This document shows positions 52,554 to 63,107 of a stretch of 64,000 nt of DNA, in pieces. A program made the position numbers and the translations under genes. The stretch spans positions 14,316,061 through 14,380,060 of the forward strand of contig OY986967.1 of the NCBI GenBank assembly GCA_963920575.1, in the 5' to 3' direction. Under the pieces are notes generated by a model. That model did no database searches. It was not told where the DNA came from and saw only the letters and a list, made by a program, of their open reading frames with translations. The stretch comes from Narthecium ossifragum. Lineage: Eukaryota; Streptophyta; Magnoliopsida; Dioscoreales; Nartheciaceae. Within the stretch, counting starts at the first letter, position 1. Each line of letters opens with the position of its first letter.

Positions 52554-55301
52554 TTGAAAGGTATTGATCCCTCGATTTGTATGCATAAGATTCACTTAGA
52601 GGATGAGTCTAAAACTGTTAGGGAAATGCAACGCCGTCTAAATCCGAATATGAAAGAGGTAGTGAAGAAAGAAGTGGTGAAACTGTTGGATGTGGGTATT
52701 ATATACCCAATTTTTGATAGCCGGTGGGTTAGCCCTACACAGGTGGTACCTAAGAAATCTGGTCTGACCGTAATAGAAAATGATAAGGGAGAGCAAATCC
52801 CGATGCGCCAAACTACAGGATGGCGTGTTTGTATTGATTATAGGAAACTTAATACTTTGACTAGAAAAAATCACTTCCCTCTTCCTTTCATTGATCAAAT
52901 CTTAGAAAGACTTTTCGGCCAAAGCTATTATTGTTTTCTAGATGGATATTCAGGGTATAACCAAGTTGCAGTTGATCCTCAAGATCAAGAGAAAACTACT
53001 TTTACTTGCCCTTTCGGTACTTTTGCTTATCGTAGGATGCCTTTTGGTCTTTGTAATGCACCTGTGACATTTCAAAGGTGTATGATGGCCATCTTCTCTG
53101 ACATGATTGATAAATTTCTTGAAGTCTTTATGGATGATTTTTCGGTGTTTGGAAATTCTTTTGAATCTTGTTTAGACAATCTCTTTAAAGTTCTTGAGCG
53201 ATGCATTGAAACCAATCTTGTCCTCAGTTGGGAAAAGAGTCACTTCATGGTTCAAGATGGAATCGTGTTAGGGCACATTGTTTCAAAACGTGGTATAGAG
53301 GTCGATAGGGCTAAAGTTGAGTTAATTTCTAAATTACCTCCACCGACTTCTGTGCGTCAAATTCGCTCTTTTCTGGGTCATGCTGAATTTTACCGCCGTT
53401 TCATCAAAGATTTTTCTAAAATTTCGCGACCCTTATGTGAATTACTAGCCAAGGATGTCCCCTTTGTCTTCAATGATGCCTGTTTTACTGCTTTCAAGAC
53501 AATTCGTGATTTACTGTCTACCGCACCTATCGTTCATTCACCTGATTATTCCCTACCGTTTGAACTAATGTGTGATGCCTCTGATTCTACCATAGGAGCT
53601 GTGTTAGGACAACGAGTAAGTAAATTCCCACATGTGATTTATTATGCCAGTAAGACCCTCTCTGAATCTCAATTAAATTATACGACTACTGAGAAGGAAT
53701 TGTTAGCACTATGTTTTGCATTGGAAAAGTTTCGTTCCTATCTCCTAAGTTCCAAAATCATTATCTATACTGATCATGTCGCTCTGCGATATCTTTTAGC
53801 CAAAAAGGATGCCAAACCTAGACTGATTCGTTGGATCTTGCTTTTGCAAGAATTTGATCTAGAGATTAGGGATAAGAAGGGTTCAGAAAATGTAGTTGTT
53901 GATCACTTGTCCCGCATTCCTTTGGAACACATTCTTGATAACACTCCTGTTAATACCTCCTTTCCAGACAAGCATCTCTTTCAGGTGACTCGTTTTTCAC
54001 AACCATGGTATGCCCATATAGTTAATTTTCTTGTTTCCGACAAGCTTCCTGATTCTTGGTCTAAAAATGCCAAAGACAGATTCTTTTCCCAGATTAAATA
54101 TTATATATGGGAAGACCCTGAGTTATTTAAGCACTGCTCTAACCAAGTTATCCGTAGGTGTGTGCCCGAGTCTGAAGTTCATGATATTCTCACTTTCTGT
54201 CATACACATGCATGTGGTGGTCATTTCTCAGAAAAGAAAACTGCGGCAAAAGTTTTACAAAGTGGATTCTATTGGCCTACGATTTTTAAGGATGCTCATA
54301 ATTTTTGCCACTCCTGTATTAGGTGTCAAAAGACTGGAAATATTTCTCGTAGGAATGAGATGCCTCAAACTCCTATCTTAGTTGCCGATATTTTTGATAT
54401 TTGGGGCATTGATTTCATGGGTCCCTTTCCACCTTCCTTTGGTTTTCAGTATATTCTTGTAGCTGTTGACTATGTATCTAAATGGGTAGAAACTATAGCA
54501 ACCAGGTCGAATGATCATAAAGTCGTGGTTAAATTTCTTCAAAGTAATATCTTTTCTCGCTTCGGTTGTCCTTGTGTGATTATTAGTGATGGCGGTTCTC
54601 ATTTTAATAATCAACATTTTGCTTCCCTTCTTAGAAAGTACTCTATTACTCATAAGGTAGCCACCCCTTATCATCCTCAAACCAGTGGCCAAGTAGAACT
54701 TTCTAATAGGGAAATAAAGCGTATTTTAGAGAAAACCGTTCGCATTGACCGCACAGATTGGGCCATAAAGCTAGACGATGCACTATGGGCTTACAGGACT
54801 GCTTATAAAATGCCTATTGGTATGTCCCCATATCGATTAGTTTTTGGTAAGCCTTGTCAGTTACCTGTTTAATTAGAGCATCGGGCTATGTGGGCCATTA
54901 AAAAGCTTAATACTGATATCAATGCCACCACAACACATAGGAAGCTTAGTTTATGTGAACTTGAGGAAATTCGCAATGAGGCATACTTGAATTCCAAAAT
55001 CTATAAAGACAAAGCAAAAGGGTTTCATGATAAACACATTTCGAGAAGGACTTTTGTTGCTGGGCAGAAAGTGTGGCTTTTCAATGCCAAATTGTGCCTT
55101 TTCCCTGGTAAATTACGTTCTATGTGGTATGGGCCTTTTATCATAAATAACGTATTCACGCATGGTGTAGTAGAAATCCGCAATCCACACACGAATGAGA
55201 TTTTCACTGTTAATGGGCACAGATTAAAGCCTTATGTGGAGGACATCGTTCATGGTGAGGTTATTGAGTCCATCGAGCTGACGGATCCATGCTTTAAGTA
55301 A
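52554..55301 (+). pseudogene. Ath-3 reverse transcriptase-RNase H-integrase, one nonsense codon
   Basis: About 915 codons are in one frame, broken only by a TAA at 54870-54872 (after CQLPV). [13 protein letters not shown] (about residue 90), active site FMDD at 192-195 and the LGH motif near 240. RNase H: Asp341 (CDASDST), TEKELLA near 379 and YTDH near 407. Integrase: zinc finger (CHTHACGGH ... CHSCIRCQK, about 549-592), catalytic Asp620 (WGIDFMGPF), Asp679 (IISDGGSHF) and Glu715 ([10 protein letters not shown]). The C-terminal part lies after the stop (WAIKKLNTDINA ... KLRSMWYGPF). There is no chromodomain. It reads on from the protease frame after correcting one base, so it was a single Pol. 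It is the most complete Athila Pol in the window. Confidence 0.92.
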
Positions 55302-55497
55302 TCCTTTTATGGACATCAAGCGAAAGACGTAAAATTACGCGCTTACTAGGAGGCAACCCAGTTTTATGATTTTGCTTACCTTTTTAGAATTGTTTGTATT
55401 TTTAGGAATTTTTTCATGATTTTTCTGTTTTTTTATGATTTTTCGTGATTTTCCTTTAAGAATAACCTTGTTATTTAGAAAATCGGAATTCCTAGAT
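55302..55497 (+). other. Ath-3 post-pol spacer
   Basis: Contains AGGAGGCAACCCAG at about 55350, parallel to GGGAGGCAACCC after pol in Ath-1, then T-rich sequence. No gene. Confidence 0.5.
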
Positions 55498-55725
55498 CAC
55501 GGTCGACCGCCGCAACGACCGTTGCATCGACCGTCAGGCGCTGTTGCAAAAACAGCTTCTCAGGGTCGATGCAACGATCGACCGTCAGTGCCTAAACACC
55601 TATCCTATCAGTCACGGTCGATCGACGGTTCGACCGTCGACGTATTTTGGCATCTCACGGTCGATCGCCCGATCAACCGTCGGCTTCCTTTATCCTCTCA
55701 CGGTCGACCGTGGGATCGACCGCCA
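55498..55725 (+). repeat. TCGA-hairpin array upstream of Ath-3 extra ORF
   Basis: Units CACGGTCGACCGCCGC, CACGGTCGATCGACGG, CACGGTCGATCGCCCG and CACGGTCGACCGTGGG occur, with the common spacer CAGCTTCTCAGGGTCGATGC. It ends about 95 bp before a TATA-like motif, echoing the layout of the Ath-1 and SIRE promoters. Confidence 0.8.
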
Positions 55726-55818
55726 ACGTTATTTTTTCTGCGCGAACGGAACGTTACTCGAATTTCAATCCTATTCCTACTCGATTTCGTACTCTAACTC
55801 AAATTGGAGTTTATCCTC

Positions 55819-55827
55819 TATTTAAAT
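55819..55827 (+). promoter_or_regulatory. TATA-like motif before extra ORF
   Basis: TATTTAAAT in the context CCTCTATTTAAATCC is followed by a CT-rich leader of about 170 bp (CTTCCATCATC, CTTCTCCTCTTGTC) up to the ATG at 55998. It looks like an internal promoter but is unproven. Confidence 0.45.
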
Positions 55828-55997
55828 CCATCCGTTCCTGACTTCCTAGGGCATCGTTTCTTCTTTGATCATCACCCTCCTTCCATCATCACGTTCCTGC
55901 TCTGTTCTTCCCCTGTTTTCCCAAGCCTCCATCGTGACCATCGTCAATCGCTTCTCCTCTTGTCTTCTACCACTCAGCCAGATACCGGACTTCCGAG

Positions 55998-56513
55998 ATG
56001 TCTCGATCGAGCCAATCTTCCTACTATTCGGATGATAGTCCGTCCCACTCCCCGATGTCCGACTTCGCACCTGGATCTCCAATGTCGCAAGCGTCGTGGT
56101 TCTCCTCCGATGAAGACTCGATGAGCACTGCCGATTCTCCAACACCATCATCGCCACCCACAGTCTTATGCTTTCCGCCTAGAGTTCGGTCTGAAGACGA
56201 TGCACCTGGTGATTCCTCTGACGCCTATCCTAATGGTTTTGAGTTCTATGGGCCGTTACCTCTAGCAGACTTGCTTGCCCGCATTGTTTATGATATTTAG
56301 CATGCTCCAAACCTTGACGATGCTTGGGTCTCCTTCGAGAGTCCCGGCGGTTCAAAGATCGTCGTCCCGCCACGTTCCCTCATCGATCCTGCTCTTCTCA
56401 CGCCTCCTGATTCACCGTATGCATCGGATGATCCTGATCGTCCGCTAACCCCGATGTCTAGTGATTTTGAGTCTAACGATGAAGATAACGAGGATGAGAC
56501 GGATGACGACTGA
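55998..56513 (+). pseudogene. Extra acidic Ser/Pro-rich ORF in Ath-3, one nonsense codon
   Basis: The frame opens MSRSSQSSYYSDDSPSHSP, runs 100 codons to a TAG (56298-56300), then stays open in the same frame for 70 more codons, ending NDEDNEDETDDD and TGA at 56511-56513. The total of about 170 residues is rich in Ser, Pro, Asp and Glu, with no Cys pattern, signal peptide or membrane segment. It sits where some Athila elements carry an env-like gene but does not look like one. The acidic, low-complexity character resembles a transcriptional activation region, but that is only an analogy. It has its own TATA-like motif and TCGA array upstream. Alternatives: a captured host gene fragment, or a chance open frame. 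Confidence 0.5.
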
Positions 56514-58148
56514 GGTGTTTTGCGGATTTAGCTTTTTTAGGACTCTCTTCGTGGTTGGTTGTTTTTCTAGTTTTTGGTGGTGAGATGGTTTGCTATAGCG
56601 ATGCTAGCGCAGTGAGCTTTTATTTTGGATTAGATTTTATATTTTTCTGTGGATGCATGTAGATGTTGGAACATCATCGTTTATGCACAATAAAGACATA
56701 GGATTTTCTGCCAATTGTTCCCTTTCTACCTGTCAGCTTTTCTTTGGCTATATTTCTCATTCTATTAGATTTGATCTTTTGGAAAGGCGTATTTGATGGC
56801 AGGTGTTCCTTTGGAACTCATTAAGGGGCGCATGTTGCAAATCTTATATAGATCAATCAGGGGGTTATTCTTCAGTCTTTATATATGTCTCTAATGTTTT
56901 ATGGTGATTTCTATGATTTTATTTGTTTAATCTCTTCTAGAGACATGAAGTTATTCCATAGCGACGGATTCTTCTTTTGGGCGGGGTGGTGATCGTCTTT
57001 TATGCGAGCCAACTATTTATAGCACGATATTTACGGTGATCTCTACCCTTTTTCCTTACTTTATTTTTATAACTTGGTGTAATTGAGGATAATTACATTC
57101 AAGTTGGGGGGTAGATTCTAGGAATCTAATTTTTATTATTATAGATCCCTTGAAATATGTCAAAAGAATGAAATTATGATATGATTTGACAAAGATGCAG
57201 GTTTTAGAAATTTATTTTATGGATTATTCTGAGACTTGTATGTCATAAGGGATAGTAAATTTTGCTATGCATGACACTATTGCTATACTTAACACTTTTA
57301 CCATGATTTAAGGATAACTTGACATATCCTAATGCACATGTTCACTTCCACATGTTAAGAGGTTGATATTAGATTCTCAACATGATACTAGGATGGATTT
57401 ACAATTCTATGTCTTGACACAGAAAATACATGAACACATGCAATTATTTGAGTATGCGGAAAAAAAGAGGATTTTCAACTTAGTAACCAGGCAGCGTGCC
57501 TAGCCAGCATGGTGTTCGCGTAAAACGGTTGGAATTCTTGACAAAAAAAATGAATTTTCAACTTAGTAACCGGGCAGCGTGCCTAGCCAGCATGGTGTTC
57601 GCGTAAAACGGTTGAAATTCCTGATAAAAAAATGAATAAAAACAGATATTGCTATGTGATAAGTGGAAGATATGTGTTTGGATAGAAGTGTGATCTTGAA
57701 TAGTTGAAGTGTTTAGATATAATTGATGCTCTGAAGCATGTGGAACCCCATTCACACACAGGAGTGTTAAAGTTATTTTTAATCATGATTAAATATGTTG
57801 AAGTGTTGGAAATATGTTATGACATGTTTTGATTTACCATATTTTTATGTGACTGTGAGTTGAAGGATGAATTCGTGGATAGGCTTTCTATTTCATGCAT
57901 TAGAGTTGATGAATATTATGATGAATTTCTAATGATATATTCAAGCGAACGTATAGATGTTTGTGGGTGTCATCCCTGAAAACCCTCAGGAGACTATAAC
58001 TCCTCCACTGGGGTAACCCAGGGGTTTAAAGGCTTGTTGCACATGCTAAGTGCAATCGTGAGACCTACGAAAGTGGCTAGTTAGATTTATTGCCTTCTTT
58101 TTATATTTTCTTTGCTCGAGGACTAGCAAAGTGTAAGTTGGGGGGGTG
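56514..58148 (+). other. Ath-3 3' untranslated region and purine tract
   Basis: AT-rich and non-coding. There are two G-run tracts: CAAGTTGGGGGGTAG near 57100 and AAGTTGGGGGGGTG just before the LTR (about 58136-58148), the latter being the plus-strand primer. It also holds the duplicated 82-bp motif at 57472-57633. Confidence 0.6.
57472..57633 (+). repeat. 82-bp direct repeat, two copies, conserved Athila 3' motif
   Basis: Two copies of a unit contain CTTAGTAACCGGGCAGCG and GTAAAACGGTTG. The frame of the motif (AGTAACCGGG ... GTAAAA.GGT.GAA) matches the single block in Ath-1 (4370-4430) and Ath-2 (about 23935-23990, reversed), although the middle differs. Confidence 0.7.
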
Positions 58149-59583
58149 TGATGAGTTACTAAATATTCATAATTAAACCCCTTAATTTACCTTTGTTAGG
58201 CTTAGAGTGTTTGTATTTGATAGTTTGTTAGTTGATTTCAGGTTTAATGAAAATTCAAGCTAGAAATTACAGAAAATGCTTAATATGCTGAAATACACTG
58301 CTCTGTCGACTATTAGCATAATATTCACCAGAAATTATGCTTCTGGCAAAATATTCTAAAATTCAGGGCACCTGTAGAAGACTTCAAGATGAACAACTTT
58401 CATGTTAGACACTTCGTGAGATTCCTGATGGTGTGATAGCAGTTTTGAAGAAGATGAAGATATTTAGCTGCTGGAAGACTGGTCCGTCAACGTGCGGGAG
58501 AATATTCGTCAAATATTCTATATAAGTCCAAATATAGTCAAATCTTCGGGATCTGACAGAAGACTTCCAAATCTACATCTTTCGTGTTGGACTCGTTCTC
58601 AAATTCTGGACGGGTTGAACCCAGTCGCGATCGGAAGAAGCTGTCAGGATTGAACCAAGAAATCCGAGTTGCACTTGAGGTCTAACTCAACCCTAAAACC
58701 CTAATCCGGGAATTAAGATATAAAAGGAGTTTTGTGGCTGGAAAACGGGGAGCCTCCATAGAGAGAAAAAGAGGGACTCAGATTGGAGAAGAGGACGGAG
58801 ATGCGGTGTGGATCCCTAACCTTCTTCATCGAATACATGGAACTCATCCAAAAGATGAGTGGCTAAACTCTTTACTTAGGGATCTCATGAAGCTTTAGTG
58901 TAGCTTCTTTGTATTTTCTAGTTTGATTCTTGTTATCTTTTCAAAGACATGATCCTATGAATATGGTTTTATTTTATAAAGAGTTGAGGGAACAGAGTTC
59001 CTCGACGTACATTCAGACCTACTTGATTGCTGTGCTTGATGGTAGAGATTCGTAGGATGGTTTTTATGTTGCTTTTGTGTATGCCTTTGAGATAATCTAT
59101 GCTAGATGAAGATAGGTTGTACTCAGATTAAGTTCGAAGACAATTTATGCTAAGTTTGGATAGGTTATGCCTTAGGGAAACAATCGCATTATTTTAGGGA
59201 TTTATGTAGGCTTAAGAAGCTGTGAATCCATAATGTCGAGATAAGAAAACAAGAGGATAACTAGAGAATACAGGAAGTGAAACTAAAGTGGATTCAGTAA
59301 TCCCTAGGTTTTCCCTCATTGATCTACTTCAATTTCGTTAATCGCTTTCTTAATTAGTTTTAATTAATCAGTTCCTAAAAATCCCAAATCAATCCTTCTT
59401 AGCTTTAGGACTAGAGTGTTGAAAGTTAATTCTGATGTTTCTTTGTTAGTCAAAGTTTTCCCTGAGGACCGACCCCGTATTTCACCATTATTCTATCTTA
59501 TTAATTTAGTGTTGAAAGAAAGGTTTACAAATTTCTAAATTGCGTTTTGCATACGTTTTAACGACTACGTTTGTGAGCGATCA
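58149..59583 (+). repeat. Ath-3 3' LTR
   Basis: It starts TGATGAGTTACTAAAT and ends GTGAGCGATCA (1435 bp). A likely TATA box is GATATAAAAGG (58717-58727); an earlier CTATATAAG (58518-58526) is an alternative. It carries no TCGA array, unlike the Ath-1 LTR. Confidence 0.88.
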
Positions 59584-60708
59584 CGTGCGCCGAGGGCTTT
59601 ATCTGTGATATCTATGAGCTGTTGTTTGCGGGGCTGCGTCCCGATGCAGGTGTTGTGGTGGACTGCTGGCAGTTAGTGGTGGTACCACTGCAGCAGCTCC
59701 TAGACCTTACTTACCTGTTCACCACCCCGGGCCGGCAGGGTGCCGTCCGAGACCTTGTTATTTATATCATCACATATTGTTGCATGCTTACATGCTTTAT
59801 CCTGCGCATGTGATAGCATACATTGTGTTGTGCATTAGTTGCATCTGTGTAAGGCGTTGTCGATCCGGGCTTTCGGGTAGTCCGGATCTAGCTCTAGGAC
59901 CGTTGCGGGTAGCTTGGTCCAGGATTCGATTTGTAGTATTCAGTCGATTTTTTGATGATAGGGTTAGATGACCTGAATACATGTTGTTTGAGGTTTAGAG
60001 GTCGTGTCGGCCTCGAGCCGAGTGTTGAGGTGTAGCCGGTGTTCGGTTCACTGTCTCTTTGGTAGGGGGTGCCTACTCAGCGGTGTTGGTTGCCCGCCTA
60101 GCAGTGTTGGTTTCCTGCTAGTGAGATGGCAGTGCCGGTTTCCTGCCTCGCTGAGGGCGACTCAGTATTGGACCAGTTCGACTGGAGACCATGACTGAGG
60201 CCTCCTTTCAGGGACACGCAGTGGGGTTATAGGACCCCTGTGTACACCCAGCCTTTGCTTGAGGGCGACACTGTTGTGTTCCCTCCCTTGTGAGTGTCAT
60301 AGTGTAGTGTCCCTGCTGAGCTTAGTGCTCACTCCTACCCGAGCTGCGTTTTGCAGGTGCTGGCGCTAGCTCTTCTTCGGTCGCCCCTACCAGGCCGGTG
60401 TTTGGTGACGTGGCGGCGTCTGGCGGTGCTTGAGGAGCAGCGATCACAGTCTTACCTTTTGTTATAGATAGTCTCCTACGGGAGTGATAAATGTATAATT
60501 TCCCTGTTTGATGTTTTTGTATTAAATATCAGTTTCAGTCTTTGAGTTCGTGAATGATTGTATAATACAGAATGATTAAGAATTGCTAGGGTAACCACTA
60601 CGATTAGAGGGAAACCTCGCCAAAATTTTCGCAGTAGGTTAGGTTCCGCTTCGCGTCGCCCGGCCCGGTTGGGCCTACGCGGGTCGGTTCGCGGGTCGGG
60701 GCGCGACA
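59584..60708 (+). repeat. Tekay LTR, 3' piece of composite
   Basis: The forward LTR resumes at CGTGCGCCGAGGGC after Ath-3 and runs to the true end GGGGCGCGACA, with a small duplication of GCGGGTCGG near 60680-60698. Over the overlap it is very close to 31590-32248. The host Ath-2 LTR follows after GTACA. Confidence 0.85.
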
Positions 60709-60713
60709 GTACA

Positions 60714-60898
60714 TCATCTGATTCATTCCGAAAAGGTACCGTTTTGGCGTTAAAGACCGATCTTTGCTGCAATTTCCTGCATATATAAATAACTTTGTGA
60801 AGCAACATATACGGACGAAATCATCTATATTAATTATGAAAATTCAACAAATAAGTTGCTATTGGTCATGTTCAGAGTGCACTTTCATGCACTCATCA
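60714..60898 (-). repeat. Ath-2 5' LTR, outermost U3 piece
   Basis: Reversed start TGATGAGTGCATGAAAG at 60898, the same as the Ath-1 LTR start at 4803. GGGAG (60899-60903) would be one copy of its target duplication; the other was lost with the 3' LTR. Confidence 0.75.
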
Positions 60899-60962
60899 GG
60901 GAGCTGCGGTCAATGAAGAGGCTTAGGGCATGGTCGATCTAGGGAGAAGATCGGGTGGGGGG

Positions 60963-60970
60963 TTTATAAG
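60963..60970 (-). promoter_or_regulatory. TATA box of the 60.9-kb SIRE LTR
   Basis: TTTATAAG on the + strand reads CTTATAAA in sense. It follows the TCGA array by about 60 bp. Confidence 0.5.
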
Positions 60971-61029
60971 GAGGAGGCGTGAAAATGACTAAAAAACCCT
61001 CACTTAAGTTGTCACACGATCTGTGGCGC

Positions 61030-61253
61030 TCAACCCTAAGAAGTTGGCGGTCGACCGTCGCGCATAATATGTGTAAAAAGAAAATATCATGGTCGATCCT
61101 AAGACGTTGGCGGTCGACCGTCAGCGCATAACATGTGTAAAAAGAAAATATCACGGTCGATCCTAAGAAGTTGGCGGTCGACCCTCAGGCGCAATATGCG
61201 AAAACAAAAGTGTACTCACGGTCGACCGTCAGGACGTATGGATCGACCGTCAG
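61030..61253 (-). repeat. TCGA array with about 63-bp tandem units in SIRE LTR
   Basis: Three tandem copies (from about 61047, 61110 and 61175) each carry GCGGTCGACCGTC plus GTGTAAAAAGAAAATATCA and CGGTCGATCCTAAG. A last hairpin pair (CACGGTCGACCGTCAGG, GGATCGACCGTCAG) ends near 61253. Confidence 0.8.
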
Positions 61254-61459
61254 TTCCAGAAAATGAATTTTGAAATTCAATTTAAAATTATTTTTAAATA
61301 AAAACATCACAAAACTTTTGCATGCACATGTAACTAAATATTATGAGTTAAAAACATGTCATCAATCATGAAAATCACTCAATTAACCAAAATTTATCAC
61401 TCAAGTAGGATATTGTATAAAAAGCTGATAAAGATGTGACCACACATTTTTCTTTTAGC

Positions 61460-63107
61460 TTTTCATTTTGTCCATCCATTGGACATCCCAAGCTCCCTTA
61501 ATAGATATAGAAACTTGTCTTCACTCAAGGGTTTGGTTAGGATGTCCACAATTTGATGCTCGGTGCTAACAAATTCAAATACAATATCTCCTTTTTCTGT
61601 GTGATCACGCAGGAAATGGTATCGAATTTCTATGTGCTTTGTTCTAGAATATAGGATTGGATTCTTGGATAGGCTTATGGCACTAGTGTTGTCACATCTA
61701 ATGGGCATTTTGCCTATATGTATGTTGTAATCTACCAATTGCATTTTCATCCAAAGTAATTGTGCACAACAACTACCCGCCTCAATGTATTCCGCTTCGA
61801 CGGTGGATAAAGCAACTGAATTTTGCTTCTTGGAGAACCAAGAAACAAGTGCATGACCAAGAAAGTGACATGTACCACTTGGTGCTTTTTCTATCAAGCC
61901 TACACCCGGCAAAATCCGCATCGGAGTAGCCAAATAGATCAAAAGATGATCTTCTAAAATACCACAAATCATACTTTTGGGTTCCTAATAGATATCTAAA
62001 GATCCTCTAGACCGCAACAAAATGAGATTCCTTAGGACAAGATTGATATCTAGCACATAGGCAAACACTAAACATGATGTTCGGTCTACTAGTGGTCAAA
62101 TAAAGTAAAGAACCAATCATTCGTCTATAAAGCGTTTGATCAACGGGTTTCCCATCTTCATCATTATCTAATTTGGATTGGACAAAATCATACTTCTTGA
62201 GTAGGTCTCTAGTGTATTTGGCTTGACTAACAAAGATCTCTCCTCGAGTTTGCATGATTTGTAAACCAAGAAAATAATTGAGTTCACCCATCAAACTCAT
62301 TTCAAATTCACTTTGCATACAAGAGGCAAATTTTTCACAAAGCATTTCATTTGAGGATCCAAAGATGATATCATCCACATAAATTTGAACTAATAGAAGG
62401 TCCTCTCCTTTTGATTTTGTAAAAAGAGTAGTATCAATCTTTCCTCTATAAAAATCATTATCCATCAAGAATTTTCTAAGCCTTTCATACCAAGCTCTAG
62501 GAGCTTGCTTCAAACCATACAAGGCTTTAGTGAGTTTGAAAACATGATCCCCTAACTTGTAATCCTCAAAACCGGGGGGTTATTCAACATAGACTTCTTC
62601 CTTTAAAAAATCATTCAAAAATGCACTTTTGACATCCATTTGATATAATTTGAAATTTTTGTAAGATACAAAAGCTAGAAGTAGTCTTATTGCCTCAAGT
62701 CTAGCAACCGGTGCAAAAGTCTCATCAAAATCAATTCCTTCTTGATGATTGAAACCTTTTGCAACTAGTCTAGCTTTATTCCTTGTAATTATCCCCGATT
62801 CATCCATTTAGTTCCAATGACGGGATGATCATAAGGTCTAGGTACCAAATTTCAAACTTCATTTCTTTCAAATTGATTCAACTCTTCTTGCATTGCTAAG
62901 ATCCAATGATCATCCTCTATTGCTTCCTCAATCGTTTTAGGCTCAATTTGAGATAAGAAGGCTAGATTTGCACATGCATTTAATGAAGATCTAGTTTGGA
63001 TTCCTTTTGATGGTTCACCAATTATCAATTCCTTTGGGTGTGATGATGCATATTTCCAATCTTTAGGCAAATCATGATATTGATCACTAGGTGTAACTTC
63101 AAGGGTT
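61460..63107 (-). pseudogene. SIRE (Ty1/copia) integrase tail-RT-RNase H remnant
   Basis: Reading the - strand from 63107: the integrase-RT linker (LPKDWKYASSHPKELIIGEPS; IEPKTIEEAIEDDHW), RT fingers ([37 protein letters not shown]), a stop at 62580 where a Gln codon is expected, RT palm (YGLKQAPRAWYERL; YVDD active site in VQIYVDDIIFGSS, about 62375), then RNase H (DADFAGCRLDRKST; STVEAEYIEAGSCCAQLLWMK; ILTKPLSEDKF). Frameshifts occur near 61970, 62560 and 62830. The GSCCAQLLWMK signature is typical of the SIRE/Maximus lineage. The 5' part was replaced by a reversed LTR at about 63108. It is non-functional. Confidence 0.88.

Larger units (their letters stand above)
48176..59583 (+). mobile_element. 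Near-complete Athila element Ath-3
   Basis: Order: truncated 5' LTR, tRNA-Asp primer site, leader with TCGA array, gag, protease, RT-RNase H-integrase, TCGA array plus promoter-like segment, an extra acidic ORF, a long 3' region, purine tract and 3' LTR. The two LTRs differ at about eight positions over about 830 shared bases (about 1%), so it is young. The 3' flank CGTGC (59584-59588) fits a target duplication: the interrupted Tekay LTR normally reads GGCGTGCGCCGAGG there. The matching left copy was lost with the LTR start. Coding frames carry two nonsense codons and two single-base frameshifts. Confidence 0.9.
30419..60708 (+). mobile_element. 30-kb composite Tekay-based insertion
   Basis: The block begins with a Tekay LTR start (TGTGAGGACCCG, 30419) and ends with a Tekay LTR end (GGGGCGCGACA, 60708). 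It is flanked by a perfect 5-bp duplication GTACA (30414-30418 and 60709-60713) inside the Ath-2 LTR. The outer LTR pieces (30419-32248 and 59584-60708) overlap in LTR coordinates and are closely similar. Between them lie an inverted repeat of Tekay pol, other Tekay fragments, a Cassandra-like piece, a solo LTR and Ath-3. The most economical reading is one Tekay insertion later rearranged and filled with nested elements. Assembly error at the inverted joins is the main alternative. Confidence 0.6.
60899..61446 (-). repeat. SIRE LTR, U3 part
   Basis: In the - sense it probably starts TGTGTGGTCACATC at 61446, just after an A-rich purine tract behind the RNase H stop. It continues through an AT-rich stretch, a TCGA array and a TATA motif, and is cut at 60898 by Ath-2. 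The exact start is inferred. Confidence 0.5.

Noticed and set aside
55302..58148. An env-like gene in Ath-3.
   Set aside because: No membrane segment, signal peptide or glycoprotein-like frame is present; the only ORF is the acidic one at 55998.
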